From the NCBI GenBank assembly GCA_020634495.1, contig JACKBR010000044.1:1-37903 (forward strand): a stretch of DNA of 37,903 bases. Direction: 5' to 3'. Under the pieces are notes generated by a model. That model had not been told where the DNA came from. It did no database searches and saw only the letters and a program-made list of their open reading frames with translations. Every line of letters begins with the position of its first letter. Within the stretch, counting starts at the first letter, position 1. A program made the position numbers and the translations under genes. The DNA comes from Ardenticatenaceae bacterium. Lineage in GTDB: Bacteria; Chloroflexota; Anaerolineae; Promineifilales; Promineifilaceae. Positions 8,973-17,051 of the stretch are shown here, one piece after another.

Positions 8973-9608
8973 ATGTTTGAATGGACAAGTTTGGCGACGT
9001 TTATGCTGGCGGCTACGCTGCTGATTGTGGTGCCGGGGCCAGCCGTTTTGTACATTGTGGCCCGGTCAATCGACCAGGGACGGCTGGCGGGGATTGTCTC
9101 GGTTTTGGGGATTGCCCTGGGTGCAGTGGTGCATTCGTTGGCGGCGGCGGTGGGGATTACGGCCGTTCTCGCCGCCTCAGCTCTAGCATTTAGTACCGTC
9201 AAATATCTCGGTGCTGCTTATCTCATTTACCTGGGCATTACCACGCTGCTAAAAAAACCAGAACCACAAGAAAAGATCGTCGTAGAACCCAAACCGCTGT
9301 GGCAAATTTTCCGCCAGGGCTTTGTGGTAAACCTGCTCAATCCCAAAACCGCCCTCTTTTTTCTGGCCTTTCTGCCCCAGTTTGCCGATCCGGTACGTGG
9401 CTCAGTGCCGCTGCAAACGTTCATTCTTGGCCTTATTTTTGTAACGATTGCCTTGCTGAGTGACTCTGTTTATGCGCTGCTGGCGGGGCAGTTGGGCGGC
9501 TGGCTGAAGCAAAGCCAGACGTTTCAGCAGCGGCAGCGTTATTTTTCGGGGTCGGTCTACATTGCGCTGGGGGTGGCAACGGCCGTTTCCGGCAGCAAAA
9601 CCAAATGA
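8973..9608 (+). CDS. LysE/RhtB-family amino acid exporter
   Basis: 211-aa membrane protein with about six hydrophobic segments. The family signature is clear at the N-terminus (LLIVVPGPAVLYIVARSIDQGR) and in the middle (GAAYLIYLGI, then FRQGFVVNLLNPKTALFFLAFLPQF). Members export homoserine, threonine, lysine or related metabolites. Its place after metA-metY makes homoserine or a methionine precursor an attractive but unproven substrate. The start at 8973 has GGGAG upstream, just beyond a nested inverted repeat. Length is normal. Confidence 0.9.
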   Translation: MFEWTSLATFMLAATLLIVVPGPAVLYIVARSIDQGRLAGIVSVLGIALGAVVHSLAAAVGITAVLAASALAFSTVKYLGAAYLIYLGITTLLKKPEPQEKIVVEPKPLWQIFRQGFVVNLLNPKTALFFLAFLPQFADPVRGSVPLQTFILGLIFVTIALLSDSVYALLAGQLGGWLKQSQTFQQRQRYFSGSVYIALGVATAVSGSKTK

Positions 9609-9650
9609 CGAACTAGAAATCAGAGAACGTTCTGGAGATAATTCTGAAAA

Positions 9651-10382
9651 ATGGCCTACCGTTTTGCCACGGAAAAAGAAGATTTCAGCGACTTTGCCAG
9701 TGGGCAGGTATTTTACAGCGCAGCTGGCCGCCCCGCCTTCCCGGTGCGGCTGGCAAGTGAGATTTTTCAACGCAGCCTGGTATATTTAGAAAAGTCTGCA
9801 CCCATCTCGCTGTACGATCCCTGCTGTGGCTCGGCCTACCATCTGGCCGTTTTGGGCATGCGCCATCGCGCCCAACTGGCCAGCATTGCCGCCTCGGATA
9901 TTGATCCGGTCGCCATTGAATTGGCTACGCGAAACTTATCTCTTTTAACCCCAAATGGCCTGGCCAGACGACGCCAGGAAATCGCCGCCGACTGGCACAA
10001 GTTTGGCAAGCCCTCGCATCAAGCTGCACTAAGCAGTGTGGATCGCCTGGTCGCCAGGGTGGCAAACACCTCACCGCTGCCCACCCACTGCTTTGTAGCC
10101 GATGCCACAAACCTGGGGTCAATTTCTGCGCCTCTGCCGCAACCGATCGATCTGGTCATTAGCGATCTGCCCTATGGTCAACTTTCTGCTTGGCAAGGCG
10201 CTGCCCAAAACGAGAGGCCCATCTGGCATCTGTTAGACCACCTGCGGCCCATGCTGCATGAGCAAAACGTGGTGGCGTTGGCCACACCTAAAGGTGCAGC
10301 GGTTGCCCATGAGCATTATGAGCGGATCGGCCGTTTCCGCCACGGCAAACGCCTGATAACCTTTCTAAAACGAGTGCAGTGA
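9651..10382 (+). CDS. AviRa-like 23S rRNA methyltransferase
   Basis: 243-aa SAM-dependent methyltransferase. The N-terminal YRFATEKEDFSDFASGQVFYS and PAFPVRLASEIFQR, the SAM-site YDPCCGSAYHLAVLG (residues 55-69) and the catalytic-loop DLVISDLPYG (about 167-176) follow the AviRa family, whose characterised member methylates a guanine in 23S rRNA and gives avilamycin resistance in Streptomyces. Here it is either a housekeeping rRNA modifier or an intrinsic resistance factor; sequence alone cannot decide. It overlaps the next gene by one or four bases, depending on that gene's start, and probably forms an operon with the next two genes. Confidence 0.8.
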   Translation: MAYRFATEKEDFSDFASGQVFYSAAGRPAFPVRLASEIFQRSLVYLEKSAPISLYDPCCGSAYHLAVLGMRHRAQLASIAASDIDPVAIELATRNLSLLTPNGLARRRQEIAADWHKFGKPSHQAALSSVDRLVARVANTSPLPTHCFVADATNLGSISAPLPQPIDLVISDLPYGQLSAWQGAAQNERPIWHLLDHLRPMLHEQNVVALATPKGAAVAHEHYERIGRFRHGKRLITFLKRVQ

Positions 10383-11017
10383 TGATTAACGTTTGCGCCC
10401 ACTGCGGCAGCTACCGACCCGATAAAGAAATCCTGCAGAATCCCACCCAGGCCATCTGCCCCGATTGTGGGCATAGTCATCCTTTTGTGCAGCAGCCGCT
10501 GTTTATTATTTGTGGACCAAGCGGCGGGGGGAAAACGGCCGTTTGCCGCCACCTTCAACAATCTCTTCATCCTTTTATCCCATTGGAAGCTGATATTCTG
10601 TATCGTGCCGAATTCAATAATCCCCAAAACGGACCACGCGACTTCAATGAAACATGGCTGCGCGTCTGCAAAAACATTGGGCAATCGGGCCAGCCAGTTG
10701 TCTTGTTTCACTCTGGCGGGTTACCGCAGCACGTTGAACCGTGCCTTGAGCGCCGTTACTTTGGCAATGTCCATTACCTGGCGCTGGTAGCTAATGATGA
10801 GACAATAGCCAATCGGTTAGCGGCCCGGCCCGCGTGGCGTGGCTACACCCCAGAAAGCATTGCCAATCAGGTAGCCTACAACCAATGGCTGCGCCGCGAA
10901 AGACCAAATCATGTACACCCTATGAACGTTTTGGACACGACACACGCAGCCATTGCCAAAACCAGCGCCGAAGTTGTGCGCTGGATTAAGGAGAAATTGC
11001 GGCAATATGAATCCTGA
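10382..11017 (+). CDS. Zinc-ribbon P-loop kinase-like ATPase
   Basis: 211-aa protein with an N-terminal zinc ribbon (CAHC at residues 5-8 and CPDC at 26-29) followed by a Walker A motif GPSGGGKT at residues 45-52. The remainder resembles small-molecule or nucleotide kinases of the AAA/NMP-kinase-like group; I do not recognise a named member. The start is either ATG at 10382, sharing one base with the upstream stop, or GTG one codon earlier at 10379. The coupling to the AviRa-like gene suggests a joint role. Possible substrates are a nucleoside, an antibiotic or an RNA-related molecule. Confidence 0.75.
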   Translation: MINVCAHCGSYRPDKEILQNPTQAICPDCGHSHPFVQQPLFIICGPSGGGKTAVCRHLQQSLHPFIPLEADILYRAEFNNPQNGPRDFNETWLRVCKNIGQSGQPVVLFHSGGLPQHVEPCLERRYFGNVHYLALVANDETIANRLAARPAWRGYTPESIANQVAYNQWLRRERPNHVHPMNVLDTTHAAIAKTSAEVVRWIKEKLRQYES

Positions 11018-11333
11018 GCCAACCTTTATTGCCGATTTCTTTCAGAATAAACCCGGCCAATGGGGTTTGCGTGGCGATCCCTACCTTTGGCAAGAAATGG
11101 CCGAACAGTTTGCCCAGACACCTATTCCTCAAACTGCGGAACAGCTAGAACAGCTACTTACTGACGCTTTCGAGACACTGACCGGGCAGCCGCTCACCAC
11201 AGAAAAGTTCATCCCGGTGGAACGATTTCCACGCAGCGGCATGTCTGGTGGCATGGTCTCCCCACAATTTTGGCGAGAAACGGCCGTTCCCATCCTGCTC
11301 ACTCGTTACAAAGAAATCGTTTCCAAATTGTGA
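11007..11333 (+). CDS. Unknown 108-aa protein
   Basis: Not assigned to a named family. Notable stretches are NKPGQWGLRGDPYLW near residue 10, a leucine-rich middle, VERFPRSGMSGGMVSPQFW and a C-terminal PILLTRYKE. The alternation of Trp, Gly and Pro with a predicted amphipathic helix suggests a small globular cytosolic protein. The start is the ATG at 11007, which overlaps the kinase gene by 11 bp and has AAGGAG 13 bases upstream; an ATG-less extension to 10953 is disfavoured. It is the third gene of a tightly packed run with the AviRa-like gene and the kinase. Confidence 0.7.
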   Translation: MNPEPTFIADFFQNKPGQWGLRGDPYLWQEMAEQFAQTPIPQTAEQLEQLLTDAFETLTGQPLTTEKFIPVERFPRSGMSGGMVSPQFWRETAVPILLTRYKEIVSKL

Positions 11334-11408
11334 GCTTTTTTGGGCAAAACGGCCGTTCCATGTTACCATTTAATCCCGGTGCAAGTAGGCACACAGATGA
11401 GGAAACCA

Positions 11409-11477
11409 ATGCCTGGAATTACCGGAAAGAAAAACAAAATCGCAGTTCCCATGCGAACCAAACCGTATGATTTATAG
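11409..11477 (+). CDS. Candidate 22-aa basic peptide gene
   Basis: A short reading frame starts with ATG at 11409 and stops with TAG at 11475-11477. It begins MPGITGKKNK and ends MRTKPYDL. GAGGA at 11399-11403 lies five bases before the ATG, a good ribosome site. The stop codon touches the stem of a strong terminator at 11476-11507, as is typical for a real last gene of a transcript. The peptide is lysine/arginine-rich and has no hydrophobic segment. It could alternatively be a non-coding small RNA with a chance frame. No family is recognised. Confidence 0.45.
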   Translation: MPGITGKKNKIAVPMRTKPYDL

Positions 11478-11507
11478 CCTGATCCTTCTGGATTAGGCTT
11501 TTTTTTT
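11476..11507 (+). terminator. Strong rho-independent terminator
   Basis: AGCCTGATCC (11476-11485), loop ttct, GGATTAGGCT (11490-11499), then an unbroken run of T to 11507. One G·T-type mismatch in the stem. This is the best classical terminator in the window. Confidence 0.9.
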
Positions 11508-11647
11508 GCCAAAAGATAAACATGGAATCCGCAGATTACGCAGATGAACGCAGATTGAACGAGCAGATTTGTGTGATGCCTGAAGGGTGAGATGTATGAA
11601 GAAAATCTTCACGTTTCACGCATCACGTTTCATCCAATAGGAGGTTT
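11508..11647. other. Spacer before pyrC with repeat fragments
   Basis: Contains a run of GCAGATTACGCAGATGAACGC-type words (about 11529-11560), related to the hairpin at 29988-30031. It then has CTTCACGTTTCACGCATCACG-type words (11608-11633), related to 7503-7540. AGGAGG-type TAGGAGG at 11639-11645 is the pyrC ribosome site. No other gene is seen. Confidence 0.5.
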
Positions 11648-12706
11648 ATGACCGAAACCATCACTTTGCCCGGACTGGTCGATGTCCACACCCACCTGCG
11701 CGTGCCGGGCGGGGAACACAAAGAAGATTTCCGTACGGGAACGGCCGCAGCCCTGGCAGGTGGCATCACCACCATTTTGGGGATGCCCAACACCAGCCCG
11801 CCGCTCAGCACACCAGAACTGCTGGCTGCCGCTCGCGAGCAGGCGGCCCAAGACATTTTGTGCGATGTGGGCCTCTTTGCCGGGGCCAGCCCGGAGGTCA
11901 TTGCCCAATTGCTCGACTGCGCCCCGCACGCCGCCGCGCTCAAAATATATCTCAACGACACGTTCGGCCCGCTGCGTGTGGAGGATGTGCCCACGCTGAT
12001 GGCCTGCTTTGCCACCTGGCCCCGCGACAAAATGATTGCCATGCACGCCGAAAAGCAAAGCGTGGCCGTAGGCATCGGTCTGGCCGCCGCCTTCAATCGG
12101 CCCGTTCACTTTTGCCACATCAGCCGCCGCCAGGAAATTGAGCTGATTGCCCAGGCCAAGGCCCAAGGGCTGCCCATCACCTGCGAAGTGACGCCGCATC
12201 ACCTTTTTCTAACCGAAGCGGATGCAGCGCGATTAGGCCCGCTGGGCGACATGCGCCCGCTGCTGGGCACGCCGTCGGACGTGGCGGCGCTGTGGGAACA
12301 CATCAACGAAACGGTGGACTGCATCGCTACGGACCACGCACCGCACACGCTGGCGGAAAAACAATCCGCTACGCCGCCGCCAGGGGTCATCGGCCTGGAA
12401 ACGTCGCTGCCGCTGATGCTAACGGCCGTACAGCAAAATCGCCTCACCCTGGAAAGATTAATCGAACTGATGGCCACCAATCCACGCCGCATTTTTAACC
12501 TGCCAGAACAGCCGGATACGGCCGTAACCGTCCAGCTCACCCCCAACACCATCAGCAATGACATGGTGCAAAGCAAATGCGGCTGGACACCCTTCCACGG
12601 CACAGAGGTGGCGGCCAAAGTGCAAAAAGTGGTGCTGCGCGGCGATGTGGTTTTTGCAGACGGTCAAATTCTGGCCAGACCGGGTAGTGGAAGATTATTA
12701 CCGTGA
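11648..12706 (+). CDS. pyrC: Dihydroorotase, CAD-like
   Basis: 352-aa zinc amidohydrolase that closes carbamoyl aspartate to dihydroorotate. Metal and carboxylate residues are in place: His14 and His16 in DVHTHLR, carbamylated Lys99 in LKIYLND, His133 in MHAEKQ, His157 in FCHIS and Asp229 in ATDHAPHT. The protein starts directly at LPGLVDVHTH, without the usual N-terminal ~50-residue beta-sandwich half. It resembles the dihydroorotase domain of animal CAD throughout, including CEVTPHHLFL, PPPGVIGLET and the SKCGWTPFHG flexible-loop region. The ATG follows AGGAGG. pyrB follows 149 bp downstream. Confidence 0.95.
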   Translation: MTETITLPGLVDVHTHLRVPGGEHKEDFRTGTAAALAGGITTILGMPNTSPPLSTPELLAAAREQAAQDILCDVGLFAGASPEVIAQLLDCAPHAAALKIYLNDTFGPLRVEDVPTLMACFATWPRDKMIAMHAEKQSVAVGIGLAAAFNRPVHFCHISRRQEIELIAQAKAQGLPITCEVTPHHLFLTEADAARLGPLGDMRPLLGTPSDVAALWEHINETVDCIATDHAPHTLAEKQSATPPPGVIGLETSLPLMLTAVQQNRLTLERLIELMATNPRRIFNLPEQPDTAVTVQLTPNTISNDMVQSKCGWTPFHGTEVAAKVQKVVLRGDVVFADGQILARPGSGRLLP

Positions 12707-12711
12707 ACGTA

Positions 12712-12733
12712 GGTCAAGTTTGAAAACTTGACC
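12712..12733. repeat. Perfect hairpin between pyrC and pyrB
   Basis: GGTCAAGTTT (12712-12721) and AAACTTGACC (12724-12733) form an almost loopless dyad 6 bp after the pyrC stop. Confidence 0.65.
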
Positions 12734-12783
12734 AACCAGTTGAGGAGTTCCCCATGAGCGGGGCACACCACCATGAATGGAAA

Positions 12784-12840
12784 TCTCACGCCAAGCCGCC
12801 AAGTGCGCCAAAGGTCTTTGCGACTTTGCGTGAGGTTATT
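12784..12840. repeat. CTCACGCCAAG...TTTGCGTGAGG spacer repeat
   Basis: TCTCACGCC (12784-12792) pairs with the GCGTGAG region (12828-12834), with CCGCCAAGTGCGCCAAAGG between the arms. It lies inside the open frame upstream of pyrB but before its real start, so the frame extension is not coding. Confidence 0.5.
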
Positions 12841-12855
12841 TTCAAGGGAGAAAAC

Positions 12856-13851
12856 ATGCAAACGAAAACTTTAGAACCATTATTTGATTTTACCAACATC
12901 CCCAGCCCTCTGCTCAACAGCAATGGGCTAACGCAGCACGACATTCTGTCTGTGTCCCAATTTGACCGGGATAAGCTGGCCTACATTTTTGGCCGGGCCC
13001 GCGAAATGCGCGAAATGGTTGAGCGGGTTGGCGGCACCGATTTGCTCAAAGGCAAGGTGCTGGCCTGCCTCTTCTACGAACCCAGCACGCGCACCAGCTC
13101 CAGCTTTATTGCCGCGATGGAGCGACTGGGCGGCAGCGTCATCCCCATTACCCAAGGCGTCCAGTTCAGCTCAATTAGCAAAGGAGAAACGCTGGCAGAC
13201 ACCATTCGGGTGCTGGAACAGTACGCCGACGTGATTGTGCTGCGTCATCCAGAGATTGGCTCAGCGCGGGAAGCGGCGGAGGCGGCCAGCGTGCCCGTCA
13301 TCAACGCCGGGGATGGCCCTGGCGAGCATCCTACCCAGGCGCTGCTGGATTTATTCACCATCCGTGAGGAGCTAGGCACTGTGGATGGCTTGAAGGTGGC
13401 GATGGTGGGTGATTTACGATACGGCCGTACCGTCCACTCGCTCACAAAACTGCTGCTGCAATACAACGTCAGCCTTCGCTTTGTCGCCCCAGAAATCCTG
13501 CGCCTGCCGCTTAAAGTCATGAATAACGTCATCGACTCTGGCCTTGATGTGCGCGAAACCCACGACGTGGCCGACGTCATCGAAAACGCCGACGTTCTGT
13601 ACGTCACCCGCGTGCAAAAGGAACGCTTCACCGATTTGGCCCAATACGAAGAGGTGAAAAATTATTACGAAATCACCCCGGAAATTATGGCCAAAGCCAA
13701 AAAGAAGATGGTGGTCATGCACCCCCTGCCCCGCGTCGGCGAAATTCACGATTCTGTCGATGCCGACCCACGCGCCGCCTATTTCCGCCAGGTACGCAAC
13801 GGTATGTACATTCGCATGGCATTGCTGGCAGCGGTGCTGGGCCGGGCATAG
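12856..13851 (+). CDS. pyrB: Aspartate carbamoyltransferase, CAD-like
   Basis: 331-aa catalytic subunit that joins carbamoyl phosphate and aspartate in pyrimidine synthesis. The carbamoyl-phosphate site [28 protein letters not shown] and the aspartate-side [12 protein letters not shown] are intact. [33 protein letters not shown] and the C-terminus [20 protein letters not shown] closely match the ATCase domain of animal CAD. The ATG at 12856 has AAGGGA upstream; longer starts read through a repeat. No pyrI regulatory chain is seen nearby. Confidence 0.96.
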   Translation: MQTKTLEPLFDFTNIPSPLLNSNGLTQHDILSVSQFDRDKLAYIFGRAREMREMVERVGGTDLLKGKVLACLFYEPSTRTSSSFIAAMERLGGSVIPITQGVQFSSISKGETLADTIRVLEQYADVIVLRHPEIGSAREAAEAASVPVINAGDGPGEHPTQALLDLFTIREELGTVDGLKVAMVGDLRYGRTVHSLTKLLLQYNVSLRFVAPEILRLPLKVMNNVIDSGLDVRETHDVADVIENADVLYVTRVQKERFTDLAQYEEVKNYYEITPEIMAKAKKKMVVMHPLPRVGEIHDSVDADPRAAYFRQVRNGMYIRMALLAAVLGRA

Positions 13852-13860
13852 TTGCACAAG

Positions 13861-13923
13861 AGGTGACAGTCACTTTCCATGAGCGTTAACTGTGCTACAA
13901 AATAACTAAAGTGACTGTCACCT
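13861..13923. repeat. 16-bp perfect inverted repeat after pyrB
   Basis: AGGTGACAGTCACTTT (13861-13876) pairs without mismatch with AAAGTGACTGTCACCT (13908-13923). The arm itself contains the palindrome GTGACAGTCAC. It lies 10 bp past the pyrB stop. No T-run follows. Confidence 0.75.
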
Positions 13924-14051
13924 AACCTGAGCGAAATTGCATAGCTGGCCTGTTAAGCAAAATACAGGATGAGAAGGGGAAAAAGGGTATCCTTGGGACA
14001 GTTAAGTAACACTTCTTCTCTTTCCTTCTTCTCCTCTTCTTCTCTTCCGCG

Positions 14052-14077
14052 ACAAGACCCCCAATCGGGGGTCTTGT
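14052..14077 (+). terminator. 11-bp hairpin terminator
   Basis: ACAAGACCCCC (14052-14062), loop aatc, GGGGGTCTTGT (14067-14077), followed by a T-rich stretch. A long pyrimidine run (14010-14048) precedes it. It probably ends the pyrB transcript. Confidence 0.75.
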
Positions 14078-14123
14078 TGTTTCTGTTGATTTTACGGCCG
14101 CCTTCGGTATAGTTTGCCTAAAA

Positions 14124-14220
14124 ATCTATCCGAAAAAGCCACAGAGGAAAAAGAGAATTCAGAGGCTTTGCACCTAAACTCAAAAACCTCTGTGTACTCT
14201 GTGGCTAATATTCGGATAGG
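14124..14220. repeat. CCACAGAG-family palindromic element, copy 1
   Basis: Nested arms CTATCCGAA (14126-14134)/TTCGGATAG (14211-14219) and AGCCACAGAG (14137-14146)/CTCTGTGGCT (14197-14206). Copy 2 lies at 15780-15870 and shares most positions, including the central word ACCTAAACTCA. Confidence 0.8.
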
Positions 14221-14266
14221 TATTAAATTGATTTTTCAGGAGTGGCAGTCCTCACCGGTAAATCCT

Positions 14267-15060
14267 ATGACAGAGATTGTGATTAGAGCCATTACGGATG
14301 CGGCGGGCTGTACGGCCGTTGAACAATTACAGATCGATGCCTGGCAGTTAACCGATATGGTCGAAGTGGTGCCGTGTCATATGTTGCTCACCTTTCATAA
14401 AAATGGCGGGGCGCTGCTGGGCGCGTATGCCGATGAGCGATTGGTGGGGTTTGTGGCTGGCTTTGTGGGTTTGATGGCTAACGGCCGTTTCAAACACGCC
14501 TCGCACATGATGGGCATTCATCCCGATTTCCAGGGACAGGGCATTGGCACCCGGCTCAAGCTGGCCCAGCGGCAGATGGTGCGGCAGCAGGGGCTGAACC
14601 TCATCACCTGGACCTATGATCCGCTGGAAACGGCCAACGCCCGACTTAACATTCATAAATTGGGGGCGGTGTGCCGCACGTACATTCCCAACCTGTACGG
14701 CGAAATTAAAGGCATCAACGCTGGACTGCCCACCGACCGCTTTCAGGTGGATTGGCACATCAACAGCCAGCATGTAGAAGATCGGTTAGCGGGGAAAAAT
14801 GGAGAGGAAACGGCCGTTCCCGCTCATCTCATTTTGAATCCAGTGGCAGGAAACGGCCGTCCACCAGAAACCACCCAATCCCCCAGCGAAGCCCGCCACT
14901 TTGTGCAAATTCCCACCAATATCCGCGCCCTCAAAGCCAGGACATGCCCCTGGCGTTGGCCTGGCAGCAACACACTCGCCAGCTCATGGCCAAGCTTTTT
15001 GCCCAAAATTACACCGTCACCGATTTGTCTTGCGGCAAGGGCAAACTTTTCTTTTATTGA
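14267..15060 (+). pseudogene. GNAT acetyltransferase with a C-terminal frameshift
   Basis: GNAT N-acetyltransferase of a roughly 260-aa type. MTEIVIRAITDAAGC starts at 14267, and the acetyl-CoA loop MGIHPDFQGQGIGTRLK is intact. The frame is good to IPTNIRALKA at about 14938, then turns to Trp/Pro-rich nonsense. In the next frame the expected end continues as QDMPLALAWQQHTRQLMAK and finishes with TGA at 15058-15060. One missing base in GCCAGG near 14938 explains this. Left unrepaired, the frame runs to 15115. It may be a real lesion or a base-call error. The codons from 14114 to 14266 read through a palindromic repeat and are not part of the gene. Confidence 0.75.
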
Positions 15061-15181
15061 AAACGTAGCAGAACGGCCGCAAAATCGTCCGATTACGATC
15101 ATTTGCAATCGCTAGGGTAGTAGCAAATTGATCTTTACGTTGTTGCCCACTTCTAACCTATTTCAATGGAGGTACCAGACG

Positions 15182-15286
15182 ATGAAAAAAGCATGAATTT
15201 TGCTGCTCATCCTTATTTCCGTGGTGGCTTGTATTGTTCTCATTCAAACCGAAATAATCTACTTGTCCCACAGCCGCAGTGAATGA
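15182..15286 (+). pseudogene. Remnant of a lipoprotein gene with a nonsense codon at position 5
   Basis: GGAGG at 15168-15172 lies nine bases before ATG AAA AAA GCA, then TGA (15194-15196). Beyond the stop the same frame reads ILLLILISVVACIVLIQT, a signal peptide with a lipobox-like VVAC, and stops again at about 15284-15286. This looks like the 5' end of a secreted lipoprotein gene whose body is gone. If the early TGA is an error, the frame is still too short to encode a normal lipoprotein. Confidence 0.5.
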
Positions 15287-15779
15287 CACTGTGGTTAACT
15301 TGCTTACAAAAAATAGACAGCCTGCCCCGCCAAAACAGTTGATTTAGCCATGCTCGACCAACACCCAGATGTTCCGCTCAATAATTGCCAGTGGGGAAGC
15401 ACAAAACATCGAAGTCGAGCACAATACCGCTCTTTCGATCAATTCTGGACGACGACCCAATCTATCGTCAGGGCTGACTTGCAAATTACTTTCACCGATG
15501 GGAGCAGGCCACGCTCGTTTGGGAAAGTTGGCGATATGGTCTCGTGATGGGGCCCGCTGTCATTAGCCTGGGCAATGGCCCACTGGAATACGGCCGTTCA
15601 GAGAGCCGCCGATTGCCCATACTTCATACATAATGAGGAAGTTAAATATGCCAGCTGATGAAGCATAGTGCAGTTTGGCAGAGGTTTGTTCGAAATCTCT
15701 GGGCAATCCTTAAACTGCTTAAAAGAAATGCAACAGGCTGCTTGGAACCAGGAAATTTACTTGCAATGCTGTATTTAGA

Positions 15780-15870
15780 ATCTATCCAAAAAAAGCCACA
15801 GAGAAAAAGAGAATCAAGAGGCATTGAACCTAAACTCAGCGTCTCTGTGAACTCTGTGGCTCATCGGATG
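15780..15870. repeat. CCACAGAG-family palindromic element, copy 2
   Basis: ATCTATCC at 15780-15787, AGCCACAGAG (15794-15803) pairing with CTCTGTGGCT (15852-15861), then CGGATG. It is a diverged copy of 14124-14220 in the same orientation. The two copies bracket the GNAT and lipoprotein remnants. Confidence 0.8.
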
Positions 15871-15910
15871 CGTGTTTTTGGAAATCACCAGCCAGGGTGA
15901 TTTATTGTCT

Positions 15911-16965
15911 GATTTTCCCCATCTTGTTGGCTACAACGATACCCTACTCAAATCTGCATTTTAGAGCATCGCGGCAACAGCCGTTCACTGAACGCTCTCA
16001 AAACAGGCCACATCGACCTGCCCGCGCCCGTGAAGGCGGCCTGGCAGGCGGCAGTTTACCCCAACGACCATAGCCGCCCCGAGAAAAAAAAAAGGCGGGT
16101 TTAAAATCATGAAAACCAAAAAAAGGTACAAAGTGCCGCTGCCCGAACCATCCGCCACAAAGATGCGCTAAGGTTTACAACGGCCGTTGCCACCCACCTC
16201 TTTGAAATTGAAAAAGCGTCTGAAGGCGAAGTAAAAATTGTGCGCACGGCCAAAGAGCTGCGCAAATGTTTAAAAGATGGCACCTTTGCCGCCATCTTGC
16301 ACATTGAAGGGGCCGAGGCGATTGACACCAACTACGACGCCCTGCACATTTTGCACGCCGCCGGGCTGCGCTCGTTGGGGCTGGTCTGGAGCCGTCCCAA
16401 CAAGTTTGGTCATGGCGTGCCCTTTAGCTTCCCTAAATCGCCAGACACCGGGCCGGGCCTGACCAAAGCTGGCAAAGGGCTGGTGCGCACCTGCAACGAC
16501 CTGCGCGTGCTGGTCGATCTCTCTCACCTGAACGAAAAAGGGTTTTGGGACGTGGCCAAAATTAGCGACGCGCCGCTGGTAGCCACCCACTCCAACGCCC
16601 ACGCCCTGTGCGCCTCGCCACGAAATCTGACAAATAAACAGCTAGACGCCATTAAAGAGACAGGCGGCATAGTGGGAATTAATTTTCACGTTGGGTTTTT
16701 GCGGGAAGACGGCCGTTTCCAAGAAAAAACCTCGCTATCCGAAATTGTCCGTCATCTGGTTTACGTTGCCGACCGCATTGGCATTGACCACGTGGGCTTT
16801 GGCTCTGACTTTGACGGAGCCACCATGCCCCACGATTTGAAGGACGCCGCGGGCCTGCCCAAATTGATTGCCGCGCTACAAAAACATGGCTTTGATGAGC
16901 CCGCCATGAAAAAAATTACCCACAAAAATTGGCTGCGTGTTTTAGGCCAAACCTGGGGCGAATGA
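15911..16965 (+). pseudogene. M19 membrane-dipeptidase-type gene with broken 5' third
   Basis: From about 16141 the frame is open and encodes a good peptidase M19 (renal dipeptidase) C-terminal part: LHIEGAEAID, SRPNKFGHGVPF, LVDLSHLNEKGFWDV, THSNAHAL, GFGSDFDGA and KITHKNWLRVL. The 5' third survives only as pieces in changing frames. YNDTLLK (15930s) sits where the family has the metal-binding HND. RGNSRS...TGHIDLP follows (to 16023), then AREGGLAGG after a one-base loss, then VPLPEPS and RHKDALRF. At least four frame changes and an in-frame TAG are needed. A shortened protein from GTG 16240 would lack the first metal ligands. Confidence 0.8.
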
Positions 16966-16989
16966 ACCGAAAAACATGCTAGGGTCCAA

Positions 16990-17018
16990 TTGCTACGGCC
17001 GTTTCTTTATGCTAGAAT
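16990..17018 (+). promoter_or_regulatory. Probable sigma-70-type promoter of the CNMP-binding gene
   Basis: TTGCTA (16990-16995), 17-base spacer, TAGAAT (17013-17018). Expected transcription start is near 17025, giving a leader of about 27 bases with AAGGGG before the ATG at 17052. The spacer starts with a full ACGGCCGT palindrome. Confidence 0.6.
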
Positions 17019-17051
17019 GCCCGCAGCCAGAACTTGGCAAAAGGGGATTTC

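Larger units (their letters stand above)
15061..15910. other. 850-bp decayed region
   Basis: No intact gene. It holds a broken lipoprotein start (15182), several short unrelated frames, one ACGGCCGT copy at about 15590 and copy 2 of the CCACAGAG element. A stretch around 15400-15560 has weak coding character but no recognisable product. Confidence 0.6.

Noticed and set aside
14114..14266. N-terminal extension of the GNAT frame
   Set aside because: It translates the CCACAGAG palindromic repeat; the family-like start is the ATG at 14267.
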